This document shows positions 1 through 7,910 of a stretch of 21,276 bases of DNA, piece after piece. A model generated the notes under the pieces. The model saw only the letters and a program-made list of their open reading frames with translations, was not told where the DNA came from and did not search any database. The stretch covers positions 1-21,276 of the forward strand of contig JAKLQT010000044.1 in the NCBI GenBank assembly GCA_022013205.1, in the 5' to 3' direction. The DNA comes from Candidatus Omnitrophota bacterium. GTDB taxonomy: Bacteria; Omnitrophota; Gorgyraeia; B26-G9. Every line of letters begins with the position of its first letter. The first letter of the stretch is position 1. The translations under genes were made by a program, and so were the position numbers.

Positions 1-111
1 ATCTATTTTGGCTCATTCTCGACGGACATCCTGTCCGTCTGCGAGGGAATTTACTACTGTTTGACATCCTTGTCACAGCAGCAAATTAAATCCGCCAAAA
101 CAGATTTCCCC
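1..111. repeat. Composite hairpin element, copy 1 (upstream of purB)
   Basis: Three nested stems are visible. Outer arms are ATCTATTTTGG (1-11) and CCAAAACAGAT (95-105). A first inner hairpin is GACGGACA (21-28) with TGTCCGTC (32-39), bracketed by CTC and GAG. A second is AATTTACTACTGT (49-61) facing ACAGCAGCAAATT (75-87), imperfect. The blocks CATTCTCGAC (14-23), GTCTGCGAGG (37-46), AAATCCGC (88-95) and TTCCCC (106-111) recur in the same order at 1668-1755, while the stem sequences differ. The element starts at the window edge and may extend left. It could be a structured RNA or a mobile palindromic repeat; the orientation is unknown. Confidence 0.6.
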
Positions 112-179
112 AACTGCTTTGTTTAAAAAACTTAATATCCCCCCGTAACTCATACATTACATGACGGATTATAAAAGGT

Positions 180-208
180 TTGACGTAACCTGAATAATTT
201 GATATTAT
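180..208 (+). promoter_or_regulatory. Sigma-70-type promoter for purB
   Basis: TTGACG (180-185), a 17-bp spacer and TATTAT (203-208) match the housekeeping consensus closely. The site lies 34 bp before the purB ATG. If it is used, transcription starts near 215 and the 1-111 element is not part of the purB leader. Confidence 0.7.
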
Positions 209-242
209 TAAATATTCCTAAAGTATATAGAGAGGTGGAATT

Positions 243-1535
243 ATGATTAAACGCTATACCCGCCAAAAAATGGGGCAAATCTGGGAAGAACAGGCCAAAT
301 GGCAAAAAATGCTTGATGTTGAGATTGCGGTTTGTGAGGCTTGGGCACAATTAGGCAAGATACCTGAATCATCACTTAAGCGGATAAAAAAACGTGCTAA
401 GTTTGATTTAAAACGTATAAAAGAAATTGAAGAAAAAACAAAACATGATATTATCTCCTTTCTTACAAGTGTCGCGGAAAATGTAGGGGAAGATTCGCGC
501 TTTATCCATATGGGGCTGACGTCTAATGATGCTATTGACACAGGAACAGCATTACAGCTCAAAGGCGCCTCGGATATCCTTATTGACGGCCTGAGAATGC
601 TTTTAAAAGTATTGAAAAAAAAGGCAAAAAAATATAAATATACAGCTATGGCCGGACGTTCGCATAATGTGCATGCCGAACCGACTACCTTTGGACTGAA
701 AATGGCACTTTGGCATGAAGAAACAAAGCGTAATCTTAAAAGACTTTGTGACGCAAAGAAAAGTGTTTGTGTGGGCAAACTTTCAGGCGCTGTGGGCACA
801 TACTCCAATATTGACCCCAGAGTGGAAAAAATAGTGCTTAAGAAATTAAAACTTGGGCTTGAGCCGGTAGCCTCTCAGGTTGTTCAGCGTGATCGCCACG
901 CGCAATACTTAACAACTCTGGCTTTAATCGGATCGAGCCTGGAAAAATTTACTACAGAGATCAGAAACCTGCAGCATACAGAAATACTTGAGGTTGAGGA
1001 GTTTTTCTCTAAAGGGCAAAAGGGATCATCCGCGATGCCGCATAAACGCAATCCTATAACCTGTGAGAGGATTTCGGGATTAGCCCGAATCTTGCGCGGA
1101 AATGCCCTGGCGGCAATGGAGAACATATCTCTTTGGCACGAGAGAGATATTTCGCATTCTTCTGTTGAGAGGATAATTTTGCCGGATTCAACAATTCTGC
1201 TTGATTATATGCTTAGTCTTTCCATAGAGCTTATAGATAAGCTGATCGTTTATCCGAAAACCATGTTAAAAAATATGAATATAACAAAGGGGCTTATGTT
1301 TTCGCAGAGGATTTTAATCGCGCTTGTGGAAAAAGGGCTCACCAGGGAACAGGCCTACCATATTGTTCAGAGCAATGCTCTGAAAGTCTGGAAGGAAGGC
1401 GCTGATTTCAAGACATTGCTTTCAAACGACAACGGCCTTAAAAATGTGCTCTCTTTAAAAGAAATAGAAAGATGTTTTGATCTGAAATATGTATTGAGAA
1501 ATATTGAGGTTATTTTTAAACGAATAAATATTTAA
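243..1535 (+). CDS. purB: Adenylosuccinate lyase
   Basis: This is the cytosolic fumarase/aspartase-superfamily enzyme that removes fumarate from SAICAR in IMP synthesis and from adenylosuccinate in AMP synthesis. The family signature SSAMPHKRNP is at residues 262-271, with Ser263 in the mobile catalytic loop. The substrate-binding histidine segment is SHNVHAEPTTFG (from residue 140), where the usual RTH is RSH. The length of 430 aa fits the shorter bacterial PurB class. The ATG at 243 is supported by AGAGGTGG at 231-238 and the promoter at 180-208. It is the first of the purine genes here and is separated from purS2L by a 399-bp structured gap, so it may be its own transcription unit. The catalytic motifs look intact. 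Family assignment is secure. Confidence 0.97.
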   Translation: MIKRYTRQKMGQIWEEQAKWQKMLDVEIAVCEAWAQLGKIPESSLKRIKKRAKFDLKRIKEIEEKTKHDIISFLTSVAENVGEDSRFIHMGLTSNDAIDTGTALQLKGASDILIDGLRMLLKVLKKKAKKYKYTAMAGRSHNVHAEPTTFGLKMALWHEETKRNLKRLCDAKKSVCVGKLSGAVGTYSNIDPRVEKIVLKKLKLGLEPVASQVVQRDRHAQYLTTLALIGSSLEKFTTEIRNLQHTEILEVEEFFSKGQKGSSAMPHKRNPITCERISGLARILRGNALAAMENISLWHERDISHSSVERIILPDSTILLDYMLSLSIELIDKLIVYPKTMLKNMNITKGLMFSQRILIALVEKGLTREQAYHIVQSNALKVWKEGADFKTLLSNDNGLKNVLSLKEIERCFDLKYVLRNIEVIFKRINI

Positions 1536-1629
1536 AAGTAACCGGAAATCTGATAGCAGTAACCGCCGGAATGCCTTTAAAAGGTGAAAAAGCTATTTAA
1601 GAGGTAAATCGGAACAAACAGCCAGGTGA

Positions 1630-1755
1630 AATTGTATTTACTCCCGCCATAAAGATTGGCGGACAGGCATTCTCGACAGTGTCTGCGAGGTAATCAGTCG
1701 ATTTTTACACATCAATTGTAAATCGACTGATTAAAATCCGCAAATACAATTCCCC
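1630..1755. repeat. Composite hairpin element, copy 2 (purB-purL gap)
   Basis: Outer arms AATTGTATTT (1630-1639) and AAATACAATT (1742-1751) enclose three hairpins. These are CCGCCA (1644-1649) with TGGCGG (1657-1662); GACA with TGTC (1675-1683) inside CTC...GAG; and AATCAGTCGATT (1692-1703) with AATCGACTGATT (1721-1732), which is perfect and extended by TACA/TGTA. The blocks CATTCTCGAC (1668-1677), GTCTGCGAGG (1681-1690), AAATCCGC (1734-1741) and TTCCCC (1750-1755) are identical to copy 1, in the same order and orientation. The two copies therefore flank purB as direct repeats. The first hairpin is absent from copy 1. Confidence 0.65.
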
Positions 1756-1897
1756 CTATCTGTTTGATGAGCAAAGGAAAAGTGTTCTCTATCTAGGATA
1801 GTGGGGATAATGGCTTTATTGCAAAATAACAAAGCCGCGATTATCCTTGGTTTTAATTTGCGCTACTTTGCGCGGGACCGTGTGTTACAACAGTCCC
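1751..1897 (+). promoter_or_regulatory. Structured leader of purS2L with competing stems
   Basis: The rest of the 399-bp purB-purL gap can fold extensively. TCCCCCTATC (1751-1760) pairs with GATAGTGGGGA (1797-1807), ten pairs with one bulged T. This competes with a local CTATC/GATAG hairpin (1789-1801) and with a larger stem of GGATAAT plus GGCTTT (1805-1817) facing AAAGCC plus ATTATCC (1831-1846). Two more small hairpins follow: GCGC/GCGC (1860-1873) and GGGAC/GTCCC (1874-1897). No known riboswitch class was recognised. Mutually exclusive stems before a purine gene suggest a regulatory leader, but this is inference. No convincing promoter was found in the gap, and 1536-1629 shows nothing but two AGTAACC copies 21 bp apart. 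Confidence 0.4.
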
Positions 1898-1934
1898 TTA
1901 ATGGTAACCGGGTTCTTAAAACTGGGAATAAAAT

Positions 1935-4853
1935 ATGCTTTGGAGAATAGAAGTAAAAAATAAATCTTCAATAAAAGATCCTGTCGGTGAGGCGATAAAC
2001 CGTGATATTATCGACCTAGGCATTAATAGCGTCAAAGATGTTAAAATGGTGCAGGTTTACATTATTGAAGGAAAGCTTTCCAAGGGGCAGGTGAAGAAAA
2101 TCGCTGATGAACTGCTGGCTGATCTTATTATTCAGAGCAGCCGCTATGGCCTGCTGGAAGACAATAAATTCGCCGGTGTCCCTAAAAAAGATCAGCATAT
2201 AATCGAGATCGCCTATAATCCGGGAGTTATGGACCCCTGGCAGGAAAGTGCCCTCAAAGGGATAAGGGATTTAGGCATTACGGATGCCGCTGATGTTACT
2301 ACCGGCCGCCAGTACATAATTTCAGGTAAACTCAGCAAGGCGCAACTCAGGCTGATTAGCGAAAAACTGCTTTATAATAAAATTATCCAGCATGTGGTAC
2401 AGATCAGGAATTTTAAAAAAACTCTTCAGGCGCATAAAGAGATAAATTATGAGTTTAAGAAAGTAGAAGTAGGCCTGCTGGGCAGTTCTGATAAACAGCT
2501 TATCCAGATAAGTAAGCAATGGTGCCTTTCCTTAACAAAAGAGGAAATGCTCACCATAAAAAAATATTTTACTCACCTTTTACGCAATCCTACTGATTGC
2601 GAACTGGCAACACTTGCCCAGACCTGGTCAGAGCATTGCGTACACAAAACCATGCGTGGTGTTATTAATTATACGGACAACTCACAAAAAGGCAAAGGCA
2701 AGTCCCGGAAAATAAAAAATCTTCTTAAAACCACAATTATGAATGCCACCAAAAAACTAAATAAACCCTGGTGTGTATCGGTTTTTAAGGATAATGCCGG
2801 CATTATAAAGTTTGATGAGCAGTATGATATCTGTTTTAAAGTTGAAACGCATAACCACCCTTCAGCGCTTGATCCTTACGGCGGGGCTGGTACCGGAATA
2901 GGCGGTGTGATCCGCGATATTCTTGGTGTGGGCCTTGGCGCGAAACCGATATTAAATACTAATGTGTTTTGTTTTGGAATGCCTGATATGAAAACTGAAG
3001 TTGTTCCGCAGGGAGTACTGCACCCTAAAAGAATAATGAAAGGGGTTGTATCCGGCGTAAGAGACTATGGAAACAGGATGGGGATTCCGACATCGAACGG
3101 AGCGGTTATTTTTGATGAGAGATATCTTGGCAATCCGCTTGTATATTGCGGCACAGTAGGTATTATGCCAAGTGAGTTTGTTTGCAAAAAAACAAATCCA
3201 GGAGAATATATTGTTGCTTTTGGAGGAAGAACCGGCCGTGACGGTATCCACGGGGCGACATTCTCTTCAATTGAGCTTACCCATGAATCTGAGGAAATAT
3301 CAAGCGGCGCGGTTCAGATCGGCAACCCGATAACGGAAAAGAAGGTGCTGGATACTCTGCTGCAGGCGCGTGATGAAAAACTTTATACGGCTGTAACAGA
3401 TTGCGGCGCAGGAGGATTTTCAAGCGCGGTCGGGGAAATGGGAGCGCAAACAGGCGCGCGTGTCGATCTTGACAAGGTATTATTAAAGTACAAGGGATTA
3501 AGCTATACGGAGATATGGATATCTGAAGCGCAGGAGCGTATGGTAGTATCTGTACCACGGGAAAAACTGAAACGCCTGCTTGAACTTTTTGAAAAAGAAA
3601 ATGTGGAAGCTTGCGTGATTGGGGAATTTACGGACACAAAAAGACTGGAGATTTTTTCAAACGGAGTTTGTGTCTGCGACCTGGATATGAAATTTCTGCA
3701 TGAGGGAGTACCTGATTCAGCGCGCAAAGCCCTATGGCAGCCTCCGGTGATTAAAGAAAGCAAACTTAAGCAAACAAAAGATCTTAACAAGGAATTGTTA
3801 AAAGTTCTTGGTGATTTAAATATATGCTCAAAAGAGTGGATTATCCGCCAATATGACCATGAAGTGCAGGGGATGAGTGTTTTAAAACCGTTATCCGGAG
3901 CCGAAAACGACGGGCCTCAGGACGCGGCGGTGATAAAACCTCTGGCTGATTCTAAGCGAGGGATCGCGATATCAGCCGGGATCAACTCCCGTTACTCTGA
4001 TATTGATCCTTACTGGATGGCTGCCTCATGTGTGGATGAGGCCCTGCGGCAGATAATCAGTGTGGGAGGCTCTCTTAAACAGATAGCAGTGCTGGATAAT
4101 TTTAGCTGGGCAAATACGGCTAAACCTAAGGTGCTGGGTGAACTGGTGCGCGCGTGTCTGGGCGCGCGGGACGCGTCTTTGGCTTATGAGGTGCCGTTCA
4201 TCTCCGGTAAAGACAGCTTAAATAATGAGTACAATATCGGCAAAAAAACAATTTCTATCCCCTCAACACTTTTAATTTCCGCGATGGGAGTGATTGATGA
4301 TGTGGAAAAAGTAGTATCAAGCGATTTAAAGGCCGAGGGTAATCTGCTCTACTGTATCGGCATGACCGCGCATGAAATGGGCGCAAGCAGTTATTTCACG
4401 ATGAATAGTTACACAAGCGGTACTGTCCCGAGAGTTGATTTTAAAATAAACCGCATGACTTTTGAGCAGTTAAGTAAGTGTATCAATAAAGGGCTCATCC
4501 GTTCATGTCATGATATATCTGATGGGGGCTTAGGGGTAACACTGGCTGAAATGGCTTTTTCAGGGGGTGTGGGGATCAATGTTTCTTTGGCAAAGGTTAA
4601 ACACCGGATTAATAAAAATAAGTTGAGAGACGATATAATTTTGTTTTCAGAATCAAATGGCCGTTTTGTCGTGGAGATTGAAAAGAATAATAAGAGGAAA
4701 TTTGAAAAGATTTTAGAAGGAGTTCCTTTGTCCTGTATCGGCCGCACAGTCCAGGAAAAGAGCCTCACCGTGACCGGCATTGATGATTCAATAGTATTAA
4801 GATGTGGGCTCTCCTGCTTAAAACAAGCATGGCAGAGCCCGCTGAAATGGTAA
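1935..4853 (+). CDS. purL: FGAM synthase, fused PurS-PurS-PurL
   Basis: The protein forms FGAM from FGAR, ATP and glutamine-derived ammonia (step 4 of purine synthesis), together with PurQ. Residues 1-70 and about 80-150 are two PurS-like units sharing a DP...E...DLGI...DV...YII.GKLSK.Q pattern. They are followed by a small-type PurL catalytic region with WSEHC (231-235), VETHNHP (303-309), a GGAGTGIGG loop, a second AIRS-like half with FISGKDS (755-761) and SCHDISDGGLG (from 857). There is no glutaminase domain at the C terminus; 972 aa ends after the second AIRS-like half. Large PurL proteins have an N domain that resembles a PurS dimer plus a fused glutaminase. Here the PurS dimer is fused but the glutaminase is a separate gene (6833-7654). 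The ATG at 1935 has only a weak upstream ribosome site (CTGGGA). Function is secure; the domain fusion is seen directly. Confidence 0.95.
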   Translation: MLWRIEVKNKSSIKDPVGEAINRDIIDLGINSVKDVKMVQVYIIEGKLSKGQVKKIADELLADLIIQSSRYGLLEDNKFAGVPKKDQHIIEIAYNPGVMDPWQESALKGIRDLGITDAADVTTGRQYIISGKLSKAQLRLISEKLLYNKIIQHVVQIRNFKKTLQAHKEINYEFKKVEVGLLGSSDKQLIQISKQWCLSLTKEEMLTIKKYFTHLLRNPTDCELATLAQTWSEHCVHKTMRGVINYTDNSQKGKGKSRKIKNLLKTTIMNATKKLNKPWCVSVFKDNAGIIKFDEQYDICFKVETHNHPSALDPYGGAGTGIGGVIRDILGVGLGAKPILNTNVFCFGMPDMKTEVVPQGVLHPKRIMKGVVSGVRDYGNRMGIPTSNGAVIFDERYLGNPLVYCGTVGIMPSEFVCKKTNPGEYIVAFGGRTGRDGIHGATFSSIELTHESEEISSGAVQIGNPITEKKVLDTLLQARDEKLYTAVTDCGAGGFSSAVGEMGAQTGARVDLDKVLLKYKGLSYTEIWISEAQERMVVSVPREKLKRLLELFEKENVEACVIGEFTDTKRLEIFSNGVCVCDLDMKFLHEGVPDSARKALWQPPVIKESKLKQTKDLNKELLKVLGDLNICSKEWIIRQYDHEVQGMSVLKPLSGAENDGPQDAAVIKPLADSKRGIAISAGINSRYSDIDPYWMAASCVDEALRQIISVGGSLKQIAVLDNFSWANTAKPKVLGELVRACLGARDASLAYEVPFISGKDSLNNEYNIGKKTISIPSTLLISAMGVIDDVEKVVSSDLKAEGNLLYCIGMTAHEMGASSYFTMNSYTSGTVPRVDFKINRMTFEQLSKCINKGLIRSCHDISDGGLGVTLAEMAFSGGVGINVSLAKVKHRINKNKLRDDIILFSESNGRFVVEIEKNNKRKFEKILEGVPLSCIGRTVQEKSLTVTGIDDSIVLRCGLSCLKQAWQSPLKW

Positions 4854-4901
4854 AGATTTATAAACTATAACCCTAAAAATATAAATACTTAAAAAAAATA
4901 A

Positions 4902-6836
4902 ATGAATATTAACGCTTTTATCCCATTCATACTAGGCTTGTTCACCCTGAGTTCAGGGGCCTATATATTAATTAAAGTAAAAAGATCTTACCTCAGCCGT
5001 CCGTATTTCATTTCTTCACTGGTGATTTCCTTTTATCTTTTTATGCATTTCGGCCTGATCCAGTTTTACGGAAATGAATTGATATTTTTGCCCTGGCTAA
5101 AGGTTTGTTTGGGTGCTATGAGTTTTATTGCACCTGCCTTAATAAATCTACTTTTATCTATGCGCAGGGTAAAAACAGGCCTGATCAAAGTGATGTTGTT
5201 TATCTCTTCTATGCTTTCGGTGTTGGTGTTTTATTTTTTGTCGCATGATTATAAATTGGATGTCAATAGCTTTGCCTGGGGCAGCACTCTGAGTGTCAAT
5301 AGCTTCGCGTATCTGCTGTTCTTTATAAATATAGTTTTGTTCCTGCCTCTGGCTGTAGTTATGTTTTTGGTGCAAAAGTCATCGATAGATACATCGATAC
5401 TTGCTAAAAGGCAGATAAAATTTATTGTTTTGTGCGTCTGTGTCATCTGCTTAGCATTAGGTGTGAACTTTCTGGCAGGCTTCGGACTAAATGTTTATCT
5501 TTTCGGTTCTCCGCTGCTTTGCGTTACTTTTATCTGTATGTCTTATACCATTACGCGTTATAGGTCCTTAGAGCTGGACTTGATTGTAAATAATACAATA
5601 TTGTTATTGATGTTTGTCGGCCCCTTGCTTGTTCTCCATATTCTGATAAGCGCTTTTTTTCTGGAGATGCTAGGCTATTTATTCGCGACAACGTTTTCTC
5701 TACTCCTTGTGGTTTCCCTGGTTCTTTTTACGCCATACAAGAAATTGGTGAAAAAATTAATGGAAAGGCTGATCTACCGGGGTAAGTACAACTATCAAAA
5801 AGTATTGAGCGAGCTTTGTCAGGGGCTTAACGCGGTACTTGATTTTGATCAGCTGTTTGACCGTATTATTTATATTATAGGTCAGACACTTGACGTGGAG
5901 GAAATGGCGATTTTTTTAAAAGATGATACTGCCAACGCGTTCTGTTTAAAGGCAAGTTACGGTATAGATCAAGATGCGCATAAAGACTTCACCTTAAGTA
6001 TAGATGAGCCCATTGTTGTGAGGATGAAAAAAGAAGCGAAGATATTGCTTAAGGAAGAGCTGCGCCAGTTTGAGGATATTGAAAACGTTGAGCAGGAATT
6101 CAAAAAGGTTTCAATCCTGCAAGCAGAGTTGGTCGCGCCCTTGTTTTTCAGAGAGCATCTGCTCGGGTTTATAGTGCTCAGCCGAAAAAAAACAGGAAAT
6201 ATTTATAACCAGGGTGATATTGATGTCCTGAATACATTCGCGGTTGAAGCGGCCAAGGCGATTGAACATGTCAGGTTGTACAGCGAAGCGATTGTTGATA
6301 ATACTACCAAAGTATTTAATCAGAACTATTTTCTTATGCGCTTGAGAGAGGAAATAGCACGCTCAAAGCGTTATGGACACTCGATATCTTTAATGTTTCT
6401 TGATGTGGATACTTCCGGAGAAGCGCAGTTTAAGGTTGATTCCAGGATGCAGGAATTATTACTTAAGGGATTGGGGCTGCTTTTAAAAAGTAAAGTGAGA
6501 AACGTTGATATCCTCGCGCTTTATAAAAAGCAGCAATTTGCGGTTATTCTGCCTGAAACGGCCCAGGCTAAAGAAGGCAATGAGCAGGAAAAATTTAAGC
6601 AGCATTATAAAGATACAATGCTTGTGGCAGAGCGGTTATGTAAAAGTGTTGAGGATTTTAAAAATGAATATAAAGGGAAGATAATAACAGTGAGTTTCAA
6701 TATGGGTGTTGCCTGTTTTGACGGGGTTTATAAGCTGCTTACGGAAGAGGCGTTCATAGATCGCGCTCAAAAGGCGCTTGCACAGGCAAGAGAAGAAGGA
6801 AATAATAAAATAGTTTGTTTTAACGAGGTGAAATGA
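4902..6836 (+). CDS. Membrane sensor with GAF and degenerate GGDEF domain
   Basis: About the first 280 residues hold eight or so hydrophobic segments (near 5-25, 33-53, 62-86, 96-115, 132-158, 172-193, 196-216, 227-277), resembling 7TM-type N-terminal sensor modules of kinases and cyclases. Residues about 300-455 look like a GAF domain, and about 465-640 follow a diguanylate cyclase fold pattern. The active-site GGDEF is KKQQF (542-546), before the conserved AVILPET strand, and the metal/substrate FKxxND segment is also missing. Cyclase activity is therefore not expected; a signal-binding or protein-interaction role is likelier. It sits 48 bp after purL, with no clear ribosome site, and overlaps purQ by 4 nt, so it is transcribed within the purine operon. 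Its ligand is unknown, and no histidine-kinase or output domain is visible. Confidence 0.8.
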   Translation: MNINAFIPFILGLFTLSSGAYILIKVKRSYLSRPYFISSLVISFYLFMHFGLIQFYGNELIFLPWLKVCLGAMSFIAPALINLLLSMRRVKTGLIKVMLFISSMLSVLVFYFLSHDYKLDVNSFAWGSTLSVNSFAYLLFFINIVLFLPLAVVMFLVQKSSIDTSILAKRQIKFIVLCVCVICLALGVNFLAGFGLNVYLFGSPLLCVTFICMSYTITRYRSLELDLIVNNTILLLMFVGPLLVLHILISAFFLEMLGYLFATTFSLLLVVSLVLFTPYKKLVKKLMERLIYRGKYNYQKVLSELCQGLNAVLDFDQLFDRIIYIIGQTLDVEEMAIFLKDDTANAFCLKASYGIDQDAHKDFTLSIDEPIVVRMKKEAKILLKEELRQFEDIENVEQEFKKVSILQAELVAPLFFREHLLGFIVLSRKKTGNIYNQGDIDVLNTFAVEAAKAIEHVRLYSEAIVDNTTKVFNQNYFLMRLREEIARSKRYGHSISLMFLDVDTSGEAQFKVDSRMQELLLKGLGLLLKSKVRNVDILALYKKQQFAVILPETAQAKEGNEQEKFKQHYKDTMLVAERLCKSVEDFKNEYKGKIITVSFNMGVACFDGVYKLLTEEAFIDRAQKALAQAREEGNNKIVCFNEVK

Positions 6837-7654
6837 GCAATATTAAAGTTTTAATATTAAGGACTGCGGGAACTAACTGCGACCAGGAAACAAGAGTGGC
6901 TTTTGAACTGCTTAAGACACGAGTGAAAATGGTACATGTAAATGATCTCATTAAAGGCAAAGACAGGCTTTATAATTATCAAATAGCTGCAATCCCCGGC
7001 GGGTTTACTTACGGGGATGATATCGCCGCCGGAAGGATACTTGCCAATGAGCTGAAGATGAAACTAAAGGAAGAGCTGGAACTTTTTCTTAAGAAGAATG
7101 GATTGATGATAGGTATTTGCAACGGTTTCCAGGTGCTGGTCAAAACAGGAATATTGCCAGGCAACATAAATTGGCAGCAAAAAGTTACGCTTACCTGCAA
7201 TGATTCGGGTAAATTTGAAGACAGGTGGGTGTATCTCAAGAAACCAGTAACCTGTAACCAGCTGCCGGTAGCCGGTTGCCGGTTGCCATTAAACCGGTGC
7301 GTGTGGACTAAGGGGATTGATGAGGTTATTTATTTACCGGTTGCTCACGGCGAAGGTAAATTTATCCCCCAGTCAAAAGAAATTTTAGAAAAGATGAAAA
7401 ATGAGGGGCAGATAGTCTTTGAATATTGCGACAGCAGGGGAAAGATAGCATCTTATCCGGATAATCCTAACGGGTCTGCTGAGTGCGTGGCAGGCATTTG
7501 TGATAAAACCGGCAGGATATTCGGGTTGATGCCTCATCCGGAACGCTGTGTTTTTAAAACGCAGCATCCGCGTTGGACGAGAGAAAAGCTCAACGGCATT
7601 CCGGACGGATTAAAGATATTCAAAAACGCGATAGAGTATTTGAAGAAAAACTAA
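6833..7654 (+). CDS. purQ: FGAM synthase glutaminase subunit
   Basis: This class I glutamine amidotransferase hydrolyses glutamine and passes ammonia to PurL. The nucleophile is Cys96 in GICNGFQVL, and the partner residues are His235 and Glu237 in PHPER. Length is 273 aa, nearer to the glutaminase domain of large PurL than to the roughly 225-aa Bacillus-type PurQ. The ATG overlaps the stop of the upstream sensor gene (ATGA), with GAGGTG at 6825-6830, so translation is probably coupled. Between WVYLKK and CVWTKG it carries about 14 extra residues encoded by six 7-bp tandem repeats (7246-7287), apparently an insertion in a surface loop. The catalytic residues are intact, so the protein should work. 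A 256-bp hairpin-rich gap follows. Confidence 0.96.
   Translation: MSNIKVLILRTAGTNCDQETRVAFELLKTRVKMVHVNDLIKGKDRLYNYQIAAIPGGFTYGDDIAAGRILANELKMKLKEELELFLKKNGLMIGICNGFQVLVKTGILPGNINWQQKVTLTCNDSGKFEDRWVYLKKPVTCNQLPVAGCRLPLNRCVWTKGIDEVIYLPVAHGEGKFIPQSKEILEKMKNEGQIVFEYCDSRGKIASYPDNPNGSAECVAGICDKTGRIFGLMPHPERCVFKTQHPRWTREKLNGIPDGLKIFKNAIEYLKKN
7246..7287 (+). repeat. Six tandem heptamers inside purQ
   Basis: The units are AGTAACC, TGTAACC, AGCTGCC, GGTAGCC, GGTTGCC and GGTTGCC, end to end. Six units make 42 bp, so the reading frame is kept and 14 residues are added (PVTCNQLPVAGCRL region). Any gain or loss not in threes would break purQ. Confidence 0.8.
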
Positions 7655-7664
7655 TTGAATCTTT

Positions 7665-7729
7665 GTCCCGCATGCTTTGAAAACCCCGGCTTTTCCCGCT
7701 TTAAATGCAGCGGGACAGGCAAGCCGGGG
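7665..7729. repeat. Nested intergenic hairpin after purQ
   Basis: Outer arms CCCCGGCTT (7684-7692) and AAGCCGGGG (7721-7729) enclose CCCGCT (7695-7700) with AGCGGG (7709-7714). GTCCCGC at 7665-7671 can pair instead with GCGGGAC at 7710-7716. The motif GGACAGGCA (7713-7721) also follows the first hairpin of the purB-purL element (1661-1669). No T-run follows, so it is not a classical terminator. Confidence 0.6.
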
Positions 7730-7753
7730 ATGAAAGTAAATCTGCGGGATTCC

Positions 7754-7786
7754 GCTCAGAAACCCCGGGCTTTAGCCCGGGTGAGC
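7754..7786. repeat. CCCGGGCT palindrome, REP-like
   Basis: CCCGGGCT (7764-7771) and AGCCCGGG (7774-7781) form an 8-bp stem with a 2-nt loop, extended by GCTCA (7754-7758) with TGAGC (7782-7786) around a bulge. A small GCGG/CCGC hairpin lies just before (7744-7755). This resembles the CGGGCT-AAGCCCG palindromes scattered in many bacterial genomes. No U-tract follows. The rest of the 7655-7910 gap shows only AT-rich sequence and no convincing promoter. Confidence 0.55.
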
Positions 7787-7910
7787 TTCATAATTTAATT
7801 ACCTGAATTTGTAAATTCGCTTTAAAATTTTTCCATCATCTTTTATAGAGGGCACATTAAAGGCAAAAGAATCAAATGAACCTAATACTCAATACGAATA
7901 TGGAGGATAG

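Noticed and set aside
1757..1800. Hammerhead-like TTGATGAG...GGAAAAG in the purL leader
   Set aside because: The invariant first C of the CUGANGA core is T, no helix II forms between the two core parts, and no cleavage triplet is positioned.
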